The notes beneath the pieces are model-generated. The model was not told the DNA's origin. It made no database searches and worked only from the letters and a program-made list of their open reading frames with translations. Of a DNA stretch of 64,000 nucleotides, positions 35,923-44,271 are shown piece by piece. The position numbers and the translations under genes are program-made. Source of the DNA: Gilvimarinus polysaccharolyticus (lineage in GTDB: Bacteria; Pseudomonadota; Gammaproteobacteria; Pseudomonadales; Cellvibrionaceae); NCBI RefSeq assembly GCF_001187555.1, contig NZ_LFIJ01000001.1:1142169-1206168 (forward strand), read 5' to 3'. Within the stretch, counting starts at the first letter, position 1; every line of letters starts with the position of its first letter.

Positions 35923-37401
35923 CTAAATGTTTAGGGCAAAACCCTCGTCTTTAAAGCGCGCAAGTTTATAGCGCAATGTTCGAGCACTGATACCCAAGCG
36001 CTCGGCGGTGTTTTTACGGCTACCACGCTCGGCGCGCAAAGCCTCGGCGATAATCTCAAACTCATGACGCCGCAAATCACTGCCAAGCTCGGCTGGAGCT
36101 GACTCAGCTAATGACTCATCAAGCACACGGGGCTCTGAGTGATGCATTTGAGCATTCAGCGGCGTGCTGGATGCGCTAACCACTGTCGACTCACCAGGTG
36201 CTACTGAGCTGTCCAATAAGCTGGGCTTGTCGCTGTACTGCGAGCTGGTGTGCAAACCCAAGTCCGCCGCACAAATAGTTGGCCCCGCCTGTAAAATAAG
36301 TGCGCGCTGCATAATGTTGTCAAGCTCGCGCACATTACCCGGCCAACGGTATGCCCGCAGTGCTTGCTTAGCAGAGGCATCGAGTACTACTCGGCCGCGT
36401 TTTTGTTTGCGCGCGTGGCGCTCAAGCAGTTTAAGCGCCAGAGGCTCAATATCCTCTACCCGATCACGCAATGGCGCCCACTCAAGTGGCAGCACACTTA
36501 AACGAAAGTACAAATCTTCGCGAAAACGCCCCGCTACAACTTCGGCGCGCATATCACGGTTTGATGTGGCGATAACTCGCACATCTAAAGCGATCGTTTT
36601 ACGCCCACCCACACGCTCGACCTCGCGCTCTTGCAAAACTCGCAACAGCTTGGCCTGTAAACCCACATCCATTTCTGATAGCTCATCTAACAGTAAGGTG
36701 CCGCCATTGGCTTGCTCAAACTTACCTGGAGCGCTTGTGTGGGCGCCGGTATAGGCGCCTTTTTCATGACCAAACAGGGTCGCCTCTAGCATGTTCTCGG
36801 GAATCGCCGCACAGTTAATCGCGACAAAAGGCTTGTCGGCGCGCGGTGAGTGGTCGTGTACGTAGCGGGCCAACACCTCTTTACCGGTACCTGATTCGCC
36901 GATAATTAGCACGGTAGATTCTGACTGAGCGACTCGCTGTGCCAATTGCAGCAGTTGCTTGCTGCCTGGCGCCTCAGCTACCGGCTGATCTTTAACACTG
37001 ACAATACCACCCACATGGCGTGCCACGGTTTCCAACAAAGCCTCTGGCTCAAAGGGTTTAACCAGATAATCTACCGCCCCCTCTTTAATCGCACAGACTG
37101 AGTCAGCAATACTGGCATAGGCCGTTATCAACAACATAGGAATCTGTGGGTAATCGGTCTTCACCTGCTTGAGTAAATCGTAACCACTCATTACGCCCAT
37201 ATTAACGTCCGAGACAATCATACCTACCTGAGCGCCGGCTTTTAATTGCGCGATAGCAGATTCCGCGCTATCGGCCTCGACTACGGGGTAATTGGATAAC
37301 ACTAAAGTGTCTACGAGTGCTTCACGCAGGTTTGGGTCGTCTTCAACCACCATAACGGCGGGAGCAGTCGCTTGATTAAGTCGCATGGCTGTATTGGACA
37401 T
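35923..37401 (-). CDS. fleR: Sigma-54 response regulator FleR (FlrC type)
   Basis: Activator of middle flagellar genes. 492 aa. Receiver about 14-130 with D65 (IVSDVNMGVMSG); AAA+ domain about 155-385 with Walker A GESGTGKE and the sigma-54 contact loop GAYTGA (the FlrC/FleR variant of GAFTGA); C-terminal Fis-type helix-turn-helix (NTAERLGISARTLRYKLARF) about 460-490. Phosphorylated by FleS, encoded 20 nt upstream. Probable targets are the sigma-54 promoters in this window. Confidence 0.96.
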   Translation of the reverse strand: MSNTAMRLNQATAPAVMVVEDDPNLREALVDTLVLSNYPVVEADSAESAIAQLKAGAQVGMIVSDVNMGVMSGYDLLKQVKTDYPQIPMLLITAYASIADSVCAIKEGAVDYLVKPFEPEALLETVARHVGGIVSVKDQPVAEAPGSKQLLQLAQRVAQSESTVLIIGESGTGKEVLARYVHDHSPRADKPFVAINCAAIPENMLEATLFGHEKGAYTGAHTSAPGKFEQANGGTLLLDELSEMDVGLQAKLLRVLQEREVERVGGRKTIALDVRVIATSNRDMRAEVVAGRFREDLYFRLSVLPLEWAPLRDRVEDIEPLALKLLERHARKQKRGRVVLDASAKQALRAYRWPGNVRELDNIMQRALILQAGPTICAADLGLHTSSQYSDKPSLLDSSVAPGESTVVSASSTPLNAQMHHSEPRVLDESLAESAPAELGSDLRRHEFEIIAEALRAERGSRKNTAERLGISARTLRYKLARFKDEGFALNI

Positions 37402-37421
37402 AGTGCAGTCTCCGATGGACT

Positions 37422-38645
37422 TTAAATAAGAGTAAGGCGAGTCGGCGCAATAGCCGGCAATAACATAAGCGCTTGAGCGCCCTCACCTTTGATAGAACGT
37501 AAATTAAAACGCCCCGCGTGGGCACGCGCTACCGCATGCACCACCGCCAAGCCCAAGCCGGTACCTTGGGCTTTGGTAGTCACAAACAGTTCGCCTAACG
37601 TGGGCAACAACTCGGCGTCTATGCCGGGGCCGTGGTCACAAACTTCAATCGCTAACCAGTGGTCTTCAGCAAGCTGCTGCGGGCTGATAGTGATATCAAT
37701 AGTGGCATCGCGCCCAGATGCCTGAATCGCGTTATTGACCAAATTTAATAAGGCGCTAACCAACGCATCACGATTACACGACAGCTGATAATCGCCCCCT
37801 GTGACATTCCAATTAACAGTGCTATTTGAGGTGAGCACCATCGCCTCCATCGCCTCGGCCAACTCGTTGTGTAGCTCTGCCACACAGAGGTTGTCACTAA
37901 TCGGTAAGTCGCCTTTCACAAACAGCAACATGTCTTGTATTTGCCGCTCCATGTGATTGAGTCGACTAGAGACTTTCTCGGCAAATTGACGGCGCTGCTC
38001 TAGTGGTAGCTGCTCTTTACGCAAGTGACCGCAGTACAACATAGCGGCCGACAGAGGGGTACGAATTTGATGCGCCAGCGCCGACACCATTTTACCCAAG
38101 GCTGATAACCGTTCGTGCTTACTCAGCTCGCTCTGCAAACGGCGAGTTTCGGTCTGATCTGTTAATAAGATAATTTGTCCGTCACTGCCTTGGTTGCGTG
38201 TAGCGATGCTGATACGCCGACCATCGTGCAGAGAAATTTCATGACCGTCGTCTTGACGCGGTGCAAAGGAGCGCTCAATAACGTCGCGCCACAACTCCCC
38301 CTCTAATGGCTCGCCGAGTAAATCCAACGCCGCAGGATTGCAATCACGTACTCGGCCTTTATTGTCTAACACCACAACCCCGCCCGGCAGCACACTTAAC
38401 AAACTCTCAAGTCGATTAGCAATGTGCTCTTTTTCGGCAAGTTCATCCAAGCGCTGCTGGGTAACCTCGGTTAACTCATCGTTTAAATCAGCTACTTGGC
38501 GTTCGAGGGCACGGTACGAGGTGGTCAGCTGGTCAGACATCTGTGAAAAAGCTTCAAATGCATCGGCCAAGGCGGCGGCTTTATCGGGTGCGGCTTTGCC
38601 TTTACCTATTTGCTCTATATTTAAGACGTCAGCTTTGAGCGTCAT
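37422..38645 (-). CDS. fleS: Cytoplasmic sensor histidine kinase FleS (FlrB type)
   Basis: Kinase for FleR, 407 aa from the start chosen. No membrane segment is seen. N-terminal coiled coil about 40-80, PAS domain about 80-165, HisKA with H192 (LAHQIRTPLS), and HATPase about 285-400 (NLVNNAIQASG, DHGPGID, GTGLGLAVVHA). The ATG at 38643-38645 has AAGG at 7 nt; the 17-codon extension to 38696 would start at TTG. A sigma-54 promoter lies about 90 nt upstream. Confidence 0.95.
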   Translation of the reverse strand: MTLKADVLNIEQIGKGKAAPDKAAALADAFEAFSQMSDQLTTSYRALERQVADLNDELTEVTQQRLDELAEKEHIANRLESLLSVLPGGVVVLDNKGRVRDCNPAALDLLGEPLEGELWRDVIERSFAPRQDDGHEISLHDGRRISIATRNQGSDGQIILLTDQTETRRLQSELSKHERLSALGKMVSALAHQIRTPLSAAMLYCGHLRKEQLPLEQRRQFAEKVSSRLNHMERQIQDMLLFVKGDLPISDNLCVAELHNELAEAMEAMVLTSNSTVNWNVTGGDYQLSCNRDALVSALLNLVNNAIQASGRDATIDITISPQQLAEDHWLAIEVCDHGPGIDAELLPTLGELFVTTKAQGTGLGLAVVHAVARAHAGRFNLRSIKGEGAQALMLLPAIAPTRLTLI

Positions 38646-38733
38646 AACAGTACCTTTTAGCTCGGTTCGGTGTTGTTGTGTAAACAATCTAAACAACAGA
38701 AACCCATCGTTTAAGCTTACTTACATAGGCTAA

Positions 38734-38751
38734 TTGCAATCTCAATGCCAA
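38734..38751 (-). promoter_or_regulatory. Sigma-54 promoter of fleSR
   Basis: Minus strand TTGGCATTGAGATTGCAA; GG and GC 10 nt apart, one mismatch at -20. Predicted start near 38724. Confidence 0.85.
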
Positions 38752-38802
38752 AATAATTATTCAATATAAATCAAAGACTTAGAAAACAAAAAAAAGGGGG
38801 GA

Positions 38803-38816
38803 GTCAAATCTTTGGC
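38803..38816. promoter_or_regulatory. FleQ-box-like site upstream of fleSR
   Basis: GTCAAATCTTTGGC fits the published FleQ consensus (GTCAA-N4-TTGAC) except for one base in the second half-site. It lies about 55 nt upstream of the fleS -24 box, a usual place for an enhancer-binding site. Confidence 0.4.
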
Positions 38817-38970
38817 ATATAATCAACTATTGCGCGTTAACCGAGCATAAACGACAACAAATTAAACCAACGGAGATAAGGACACAAAAGGCGGGGAATA
38901 TAGACAAGGCAGGATATTGAACAGCACAGTAAACAACATTCAAGGCCGGCAAACACCGGCCCGTAAATCA

Positions 38971-40404
38971 CTAGCGCTGCAAATCGTATTTGCGCATTTT
39001 TTCGACTAGCGTGGTACGTCTAATCGATAATTTATCAGCGGCGCGCGCAACTACACCACCGCAATCATTTAAGGCCTGCTGGATAAGGTCACGCTCTAAA
39101 TTGGTCAAGTACTCACGTAAATCAATGCCCTGCTCTGGCAGCAGTGCGGTATCGTGCAAACTGACAACTGCGGTACCTGGGGCCGAGTCATCAAGGGTAA
39201 AGGATTCATCACCGACCTCTACATGACGATATTTTGCCGGTAAGTCTTGCACCCCTACCACACCTTGCGGGTGCATAATGGCCATACGTTCAACTAGGTT
39301 GGCCAACTCGCGAATATTGCCCGACCACGTATGCGTACATAACGATAAAATAGCGGCTGAATTGAATCGAATCGAGCCTCGCTTTTCGTTCTCCATGCGC
39401 GACACCAGCTCATTTATAAGCAAAGGGATGTCTTCAGAGCGATCTTTTAACGATGGCAGCTCAATAGGAAACACATTGAGTCGATAATATAAGTCTTCGC
39501 GAAAACTGCCCTCCTCAATCATTGACTCAAGGTTACGGTGAGTGGCCGCGATAATACGCACATTGGTATCTACTGTACGGTTGCTGCCCACGCGCTCGTA
39601 ACATTTCTCTTGTAAAACACGCAAGATTTTAACTTGCATATTAAGTGGCATATCACCGATTTCATCCAAAAACAAGGTGCCGCCTTCGGCCAACTCAAAA
39701 CGTCCTGCTCGGGCCGATATAGCACCAGTGAAGGCGCCTTTCTCGTGGCCAAACAGTTCGCTCTCTAGCAGCTCGGCCGGGATCGCACCGCAGTTAACTG
39801 GGACGAACGGTTTGTCGCGTCGATCCGAGTGGTAATGCAAGTTACGAGCAACTACCTCTTTACCGGTACCGGACTCACCCGTAATAAGTACCGACACCTC
39901 TTTGTCGGCTACCTGAGTCATCATGTCACGTACCGTCTGTACCTCGCGACTGGTGCCAACCAAAGAGCGAAACAAATGCACGGGACGGCGTTGCGCTCGC
40001 TGTTTGTTAGCTTGCTGAGCGTCACCAAACAGACGCGCGCGATGTAAAAGGTTGATTAGCGGCGAGTAGCTGATGGGATTGGAAACTGCTCCCACCACTT
40101 TAATGCGCAGCTTAGGAGCGTAATCATCAAGCAGTGGTAAACGTGCTTTACCCACTAACATCACCGCCACTTCGTCGTTCCACTGCTCTAACCTCTCTAG
40201 CAGTGGCTCGCCCCAGCTATGGCATTGTTCACCAATCACCACCAACATAAATGACTTGGCCTGAGGGGCATCGGCCAATATGGCCTCTAAACCATCCGAG
40301 TTGGTACTGCAGGTTACTTCTTCTAGAAAGGTGAGAATCGTCGCCAAATCAGCGCGGCTTGCATCGTTATCATCAACGATTAAAATTTTATTGTTTTCGC
40401 ACAT
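38971..40404 (-). CDS. fleQ: Master flagellar regulator FleQ (FlrA type)
   Basis: The top sigma-54 activator of the flagellar cascade and a c-di-GMP receptor. 477 aa. Degenerate receiver (about 6-125) whose acceptor position has no clear Asp; AAA+ domain with Walker A GESGTGKE (176-183) and canonical GAFTGA loop; Fis-type helix-turn-helix at the end ([19 protein letters not shown]). The c-di-GMP motifs LFRSLVG (144-150) and ExxxR (E183-R187) are intact, so c-di-GMP control is likely. It stands alone between the fliT terminator and fleSR. Confidence 0.95.
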   Translation of the reverse strand: MCENNKILIVDDNDASRADLATILTFLEEVTCSTNSDGLEAILADAPQAKSFMLVVIGEQCHSWGEPLLERLEQWNDEVAVMLVGKARLPLLDDYAPKLRIKVVGAVSNPISYSPLINLLHRARLFGDAQQANKQRAQRRPVHLFRSLVGTSREVQTVRDMMTQVADKEVSVLITGESGTGKEVVARNLHYHSDRRDKPFVPVNCGAIPAELLESELFGHEKGAFTGAISARAGRFELAEGGTLFLDEIGDMPLNMQVKILRVLQEKCYERVGSNRTVDTNVRIIAATHRNLESMIEEGSFREDLYYRLNVFPIELPSLKDRSEDIPLLINELVSRMENEKRGSIRFNSAAILSLCTHTWSGNIRELANLVERMAIMHPQGVVGVQDLPAKYRHVEVGDESFTLDDSAPGTAVVSLHDTALLPEQGIDLREYLTNLERDLIQQALNDCGGVVARAADKLSIRRTTLVEKMRKYDLQR

Positions 40405-40487
40405 AACCCAACCTTAAAGCACTCATTCGGTAGCTTGCGCTAAGAGCGGCTCAGCACAGATAGAGCCACATAACGCATAATGGTATA

Positions 40488-40525
40488 TAGATAACGGGTT
40501 TAATGGCATTAGTCAAACATTTGAC
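40488..40525 (-). promoter_or_regulatory. Candidate fleQ promoter overlapping a FleQ box
   Basis: The palindrome GTCAAACATTTGAC (40512-40525) fits the FleQ consensus GTCAA-N4-TTGAC in all ten fixed bases. Its right half on the minus strand forms a -35-like TTGACT, followed after 17 nt by TATCTA (a poor -10, 3 of 6). Binding there would be expected to block transcription of fleQ. Confidence 0.5.
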
Positions 40526-40594
40526 GCCAGTATTTACAAAACCAGATAAAACAACGTCTTATAGCAAGCACTTAATGCAACAGATTAGCCATAA

Positions 40595-40636
40595 AAAAAG
40601 CCTATAAATCTATCACTATAGATTTATAGGCTTTTT
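40595..40636. terminator. Strong terminator after fliT
   Basis: A perfect 19-bp stem (40595-40613 with 40618-40636, 4-nt loop) with A-run on the left and T-run on the right, so it can work in both directions. It is 42 nt beyond the fliT stop and shields fleQ from the fliC-side genes. Confidence 0.92.
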
Positions 40637-40677
40637 AACGCAGCTAGAGTAAAGAGGCTAGCGATACATGGAGTGTA

Positions 40678-40977
40678 TTAACACACCTGCGCTGGACGCA
40701 TCTGGCACTCAGATAGAAGATCTGCGTACAGTTGTTTTACATCTTGCATCATTTGCAGTAATGCACCGGGACGCTGATTATTCAGCGCTATTAACTTATC
40801 CAGCATTACTGCACAGGTATTATCCAGTTGGCGTACCCGCGCGTAATCGCAACGACTTAGAGCATCGCGCATATCGGCTTGTAACTGATGCAGCTGGCTG
40901 ACGCCGCCCTCACCGGCCAAACTTGGCGGCTGAGTGCTTGTTAAGTTGGCAGCTGGCAGCCGAGCGGTTGGCTTCAC
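40678..40977 (-). CDS. fliT: Small FliT-like flagellar protein
   Basis: 99 aa, helical, no membrane segment. Directly follows fliS with an ATGA overlap, the place of fliT (chaperone of FliD) in other gammaproteobacteria. Sequence conservation is too low for a sure assignment by eye: HQLQADMRDALSRCDYARV and LDKLIALNNQRPGALLQMM resemble the helical hairpin of FliT-type chaperones. It might also be a FleP/pilus-length-like small protein named in Pseudomonas at this locus. Confidence 0.6.
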   Translation of the reverse strand: MKPTARLPAANLTSTQPPSLAGEGGVSQLHQLQADMRDALSRCDYARVRQLDNTCAVMLDKLIALNNQRPGALLQMMQDVKQLYADLLSECQMRPAQVC

Positions 40978-41390
40978 AGGTAAGCTCCGGCCATTGGTGC
41001 AGGGCTTGTATGACTTAGCATTTGGTCCCAGCCCATTTTAACTTCACCTAACAAGCGGGCACATTCATCAAGCTTGGCAATGCTGTTACTTTGGTTGGCT
41101 TGAATCAAGGTGCGTACCACATAGTCATACAGCTCATCTAGATTGGCCGTTAATTCGCCACCTTCTGTATCACTCAGACTGCCCTGCAGGCCTTGAACAA
41201 TATTAACCGCCTTGGTGATACGCTCAGACTTTTGCACAAAGCTACCGCGTGCCAATGCTCCTTTTGCTTGAGCAATACGCTCTAACGCGCCCTCAAACAA
41301 CATCTGAATAAGCCTATGAGGAGAAGCGTCAACAACACTCGATTGAACATTCACTTGCTGGTAATTCTGAATGGCGCTAAAAGATTTCAT
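40974..41390 (-). CDS. fliS: Flagellin export chaperone FliS
   Basis: Cytoplasmic chaperone binding the flagellin C-terminus, 138 aa, four-helix type. AIQNYQQVNVQSSVVDASPHRLI-type N-terminus (YQQVNV, ASPHRLIQMLFEGALERI) and LDELYDYVVRTLIQAN are diagnostic. It has its own sigma-28 promoter; fliD upstream ends in a terminator. Confidence 0.96.
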   Translation of the reverse strand: MKSFSAIQNYQQVNVQSSVVDASPHRLIQMLFEGALERIAQAKGALARGSFVQKSERITKAVNIVQGLQGSLSDTEGGELTANLDELYDYVVRTLIQANQSNSIAKLDECARLLGEVKMGWDQMLSHTSPAPMAGAYL

Positions 41391-41449
41391 AAATAGGTCC
41401 CGATCGCTAACTCAGATTATCTTAAGGCGTTACCGCCTGCGTTAATAAG

Positions 41450-41476
41450 CTGTCGGCCTTGCGGCTCGAAACTTTA
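41450..41476 (-). promoter_or_regulatory. Sigma-28 (FliA) promoter of fliS
   Basis: Minus strand TAAAGTTT, 11 nt, GCCGACAG: 14 of 16 consensus bases. Predicted start near 41441, about 50 nt before fliS. Confidence 0.85.
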
Positions 41477-41568
41477 CCTAAACTCGGCACTTTTTTACGG
41501 AATATGCGAGATATCATAGATTGCCAACTAAACTACAGCAAACCAAAACTATCACCCTATCAAACAAA

Positions 41569-41599
41569 AACCCCATGCAATTAAGTATTACATGGGGTT
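41569..41599 (-). terminator. Intrinsic terminator after fliD
   Basis: Nine-bp arms AACCCCATG and CATGGGGTT with a 13-nt loop; a T-run follows on the minus strand. It lies 43 nt beyond the fliD stop. Confidence 0.8.
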
Positions 41600-41642
41600 A
41601 AGTAGCTGACGTAACTAACAGACTTCATTTGCCATAAAACAA

Positions 41643-43658
41643 TTAATTTTGAGACGTAAACGGCAGACGATCATTAATGCCATCCAAAAACGATTTGGTA
41701 TTGTTTAAGTTATTAACGATAAGCTCCATTGCTAAAAACTGGCTTTCTAAGCGTGCCCGGTATGCATCAGAACGGCGCTCAACCTCGGTACGATCATCAG
41801 CAATATCAACACGATCGGTCTCAAACTTAGTCTCTCGCTCAGCAATCAGCCCCTTAGTGTCCAAATAGTTATTAATCAGGCTGGACATACCACCGGCAAA
41901 ACCGCGCGAGAAGTTTATATTGGCTGTGGTGGCGCCGTCCTTGATAATAAATTTCAGCCCCTCTGCATTGGTGTTAATGGCCGGCAACAGTACATTACCA
42001 AACCCGAATGCTGCCACACCATCGACTGTTCCTGCCACATCTAAGCCGTTAGTGCCAGTTGCGACTTGCAAGCCTAAATCAGCGGTATCGGCACCCACGG
42101 CTTTAATCGCAATTTTACTGTCTTTGCCGTAAGTGTCAGAGACAAAACTAAGCGCCCCACCATCTACCGTTACACTTACCAAAGAGCGACTTTGCTGGAT
42201 ATTAGCATCAAGGTTAATCAGCGATTGGATCTCTGTGGCAACATCGGCCAGTGAGTTATAAATCACCCCGTCCGGCAAGGTGATACTAGCATCAACCCCG
42301 TTAACCGCGATATCAAAGCTGTAATCCTTACCCGTGGTATCAAGTGGGAATCCCGCTGCGGCGGTACCTGTAAGCTCGCCTTTAGTGGCATGCTGGGTGA
42401 TTACCACCTCGTAATCGCCGGGGGAGGTTTGCGCACTAAAACCCGTCACCTCGATCTTACTGCTGTCCGAGCTAACACTTGGTGTAAATAACGCTTTAAC
42501 TAGATCAAAGTTAGCACCCATTGCCGCGGTAAAGTTGGTGTTAGCGCGTTCAGGGTCTTCGTTAATTTCCAAAGTGCCATCTAGCTTAGTTTGTATTCCT
42601 AGGTTAGCCAAGTTGGTAAAGCCGTCCCCAATGCCAGGCACGGCAGCGCCAATAAAATTACGTACAGAATCGACCAGATTATTAGCCAGCGAATCATTGC
42701 GTAACGAGCCGTACTCGGCAGAATCTTCGTTGTAACCAACAAGCTTTTCAGTTTCAGCCAAAAAGGTGTTATAAGCGGCTACAAAATCTCGCACGCCTGT
42801 TTCGGCCAAGCTGCGGTCAGCGCTAATCGAAATACTCACTGTCTCGGTGACTGAAGCGCTAAAAATATCAAACTCCAATCCTTGAATCACATCATTAATA
42901 TTGTTGCTGTCGCGCTCGACCTGCAACCCATTCACACGTAAACGAGCGTTTAAGCCTTCTTGCTGCTGAGTTAAGGACTGGCTTACTTCGGTAAAAGCGA
43001 AATCACTAAGTCCTGCTATATTGCCATCTTCGGCGACACTAATTTCCAGCTCATTGGTTGCGCCGCTAGGACTGGTGAGCAATAAACGGTATTGTCCACC
43101 ATCACTCACAACTGAGGCCTGCACACCTATGTCGGCACCGTTTATAGCGTCTCGCAAACCTGCCAAGGTGTTGTTTGTTTCGTCAATAATAATACTGGCG
43201 CCGGTTTTTTCGGCATCTACCGCAAAGGTATCTAATGCCCCGTTCCAAGCGCCAAAACGCAAGGTTAACTCGCCCGTGCCGATTTCTGCATCGGCGGTAG
43301 CATAACCGGCACTACTAAGTGATTGCGATTGCGCAACCTGCTCGACTTTAATTTGATAGTTACCGGCTGCGGCACTCGACTCAAGCTTGGTGAGCGCTAG
43401 TAAAGAGGTATCTGGAACAGACACAGCCTTAGCGTCAAAAGTATCGGGGCTAGAGAGCTGGGCAATAGAAGACTCTAATGTGCTCAATGCGCTGCGCAAC
43501 AAGCCATAATCGGAGATTTGCGCGTCCAGTAGAGCCTCGCGGCTATCTAAGCGCTGCTCTTGGGGCAAATCATTGATTGTCACCAAATCATTAATCAGTT
43601 GCGAGCTATTAATACCCGAACCCGAACCAATGGTGTTGATGATATCGTTGCCAATCAT
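41643..43658 (-). CDS. fliD: Flagellar filament cap protein FliD (enlarged)
   Basis: The exported cap that polymerizes flagellin. 671 aa, well above the usual 450-480. FliD_N about 10-107 (GSGINSSQLINDLVTI, LRSALSTLESSI), flagellin-type middle domains about 110-270, and a C-terminal coiled coil about 600-671 (INNYLDTKGLIAERE, VNNLNNTKSFLDGINDR). The extra 190 residues (about 390-580) are Gly/Thr/Asp-rich and repeat the style of the N-terminal domain (GDYEVVITQHATKG beside GNYQIKVEQVAQSQ), suggesting duplicated surface domains. Preceded by its own sigma-28 promoter. Confidence 0.95.
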   Translation of the reverse strand: MIGNDIINTIGSGSGINSSQLINDLVTINDLPQEQRLDSREALLDAQISDYGLLRSALSTLESSIAQLSSPDTFDAKAVSVPDTSLLALTKLESSAAAGNYQIKVEQVAQSQSLSSAGYATADAEIGTGELTLRFGAWNGALDTFAVDAEKTGASIIIDETNNTLAGLRDAINGADIGVQASVVSDGGQYRLLLTSPSGATNELEISVAEDGNIAGLSDFAFTEVSQSLTQQQEGLNARLRVNGLQVERDSNNINDVIQGLEFDIFSASVTETVSISISADRSLAETGVRDFVAAYNTFLAETEKLVGYNEDSAEYGSLRNDSLANNLVDSVRNFIGAAVPGIGDGFTNLANLGIQTKLDGTLEINEDPERANTNFTAAMGANFDLVKALFTPSVSSDSSKIEVTGFSAQTSPGDYEVVITQHATKGELTGTAAAGFPLDTTGKDYSFDIAVNGVDASITLPDGVIYNSLADVATEIQSLINLDANIQQSRSLVSVTVDGGALSFVSDTYGKDSKIAIKAVGADTADLGLQVATGTNGLDVAGTVDGVAAFGFGNVLLPAINTNAEGLKFIIKDGATTANINFSRGFAGGMSSLINNYLDTKGLIAERETKFETDRVDIADDRTEVERRSDAYRARLESQFLAMELIVNNLNNTKSFLDGINDRLPFTSQN

Positions 43659-43713
43659 AGCTGCTCCACCTAATTGATGATCTAAAAGCCAAAGTATCCG
43701 TATATCTATCTAG

Positions 43714-43740
43714 CTATCGGCAGTGTTAGGTTAAACTTTA
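43714..43740 (-). promoter_or_regulatory. Sigma-28 (FliA) promoter of fliD
   Basis: Minus strand TAAAGTTT, 11 nt, GCCGATAG: 15 of 16 consensus bases. Start near 43706, about 48 nt before fliD. Confidence 0.9.
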
Positions 43741-43770
43741 GTCGCCTAAGTCACAATACTCAGCACAAAA

Positions 43771-43796
43771 AAGGGGCGCCTTAACTGGCGCCCCTT
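43771..43796 (-). terminator. Intrinsic terminator after flaG
   Basis: Ten-bp stem AAGGGGCGCC/GGCGCCCCTT with 6-nt loop; more Ts follow on the minus strand. It lies 24 nt after the flaG stop. Confidence 0.88.
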
Positions 43797-43820
43797 TATC
43801 TGTTTGCGTCGGCCTAGTAA

Positions 43821-44216
43821 TTAGGCTTGAGCAGACAATAGCTGTACCGGTTCATCTGCATTCAATTTGCGGGCCAACTGTAAGAAAATCTCATCGGGGA
43901 TTTGGCGTATTACCTCTTGTGTGGCGCTATCCAAAACTCTCACTATCGTGTCACCCGTGTCACTATCGTAGCTGAACTGTAAGTCGCGCTGACTAGCCTG
44001 TATGAACTTATTCATGTGGGCTACTGCTTCTTGGACACTACTTTGAAAATCTTTCCCTCTTGGGGTTTTCTGCGAGGCCGGTTCAGACACCTCAGAGATT
44101 GCCGATGGCAAACTCTTGCCGTCTGTACGTGTTTCGCTGTTGGCGGTTGCTGATGAAGCCGTCACCGATGTAACAGGGATACTAGCCCCTTTGGTGCTTG
44201 CATTTACGTCAATCAT
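43821..44216 (-). CDS. flaG: Flagellar protein FlaG
   Basis: A 131-aa protein of the FlaG family that influences filament length. Low-complexity Ser/Thr/Ala N-terminus (1-60), then the conserved part about 65-125: VQEAVAHMNKFIQASQRDL, FSYDSDTGDTIVRVLDSATQ, EVIRQIPDEIFLQLA. It lies between fliC and fliD. Only 55 nt separate it from fliC and these hold a hairpin, so it probably depends on read-through from fliC. Confidence 0.93.
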   Translation of the reverse strand: MIDVNASTKGASIPVTSVTASSATANSETRTDGKSLPSAISEVSEPASQKTPRGKDFQSSVQEAVAHMNKFIQASQRDLQFSYDSDTGDTIVRVLDSATQEVIRQIPDEIFLQLARKLNADEPVQLLSAQA

Positions 44217-44238
44217 CGCTTGACCCTCAATCAGAAAA

Positions 44239-44260
44239 TCCCGCCGGTTACCCGGCGGGA
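44239..44260 (-). terminator. Hairpin terminator after fliC
   Basis: Perfect 9-bp stem (44239-44247 with 44252-44260) and 4-nt loop, followed on the minus strand by TTTT, 11 nt after the fliC stop. It probably attenuates flaG expression. Confidence 0.75.
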
Positions 44261-44271
44261 TGACTTAGCCC

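Larger units (their letters stand above)
38646..38970. other. Intergenic region fleQ/fleS
   Basis: A 325-nt gap. It holds the fleS sigma-54 promoter (38734-38751), a FleQ-box-like sequence (38803-38816), a purine-rich A/G stretch (38780-38801) and a GGCCGG/CCGGCC hairpin (38944-38949 with 38956-38961) just after fleQ without a T-run, a possible weak terminator. No coding sequence is evident. Confidence 0.6.

Noticed and set aside
36164-36754. 196-codon open frame opposite fleR
   Set aside because: Antisense shadow; Ser/Arg-rich product with no recognizable domain.
38944-38961. GGCCGG/CCGGCC hairpin after fleQ as terminator
   Set aside because: Six-bp stem without T-run; kept only as a note in the intergenic entry.
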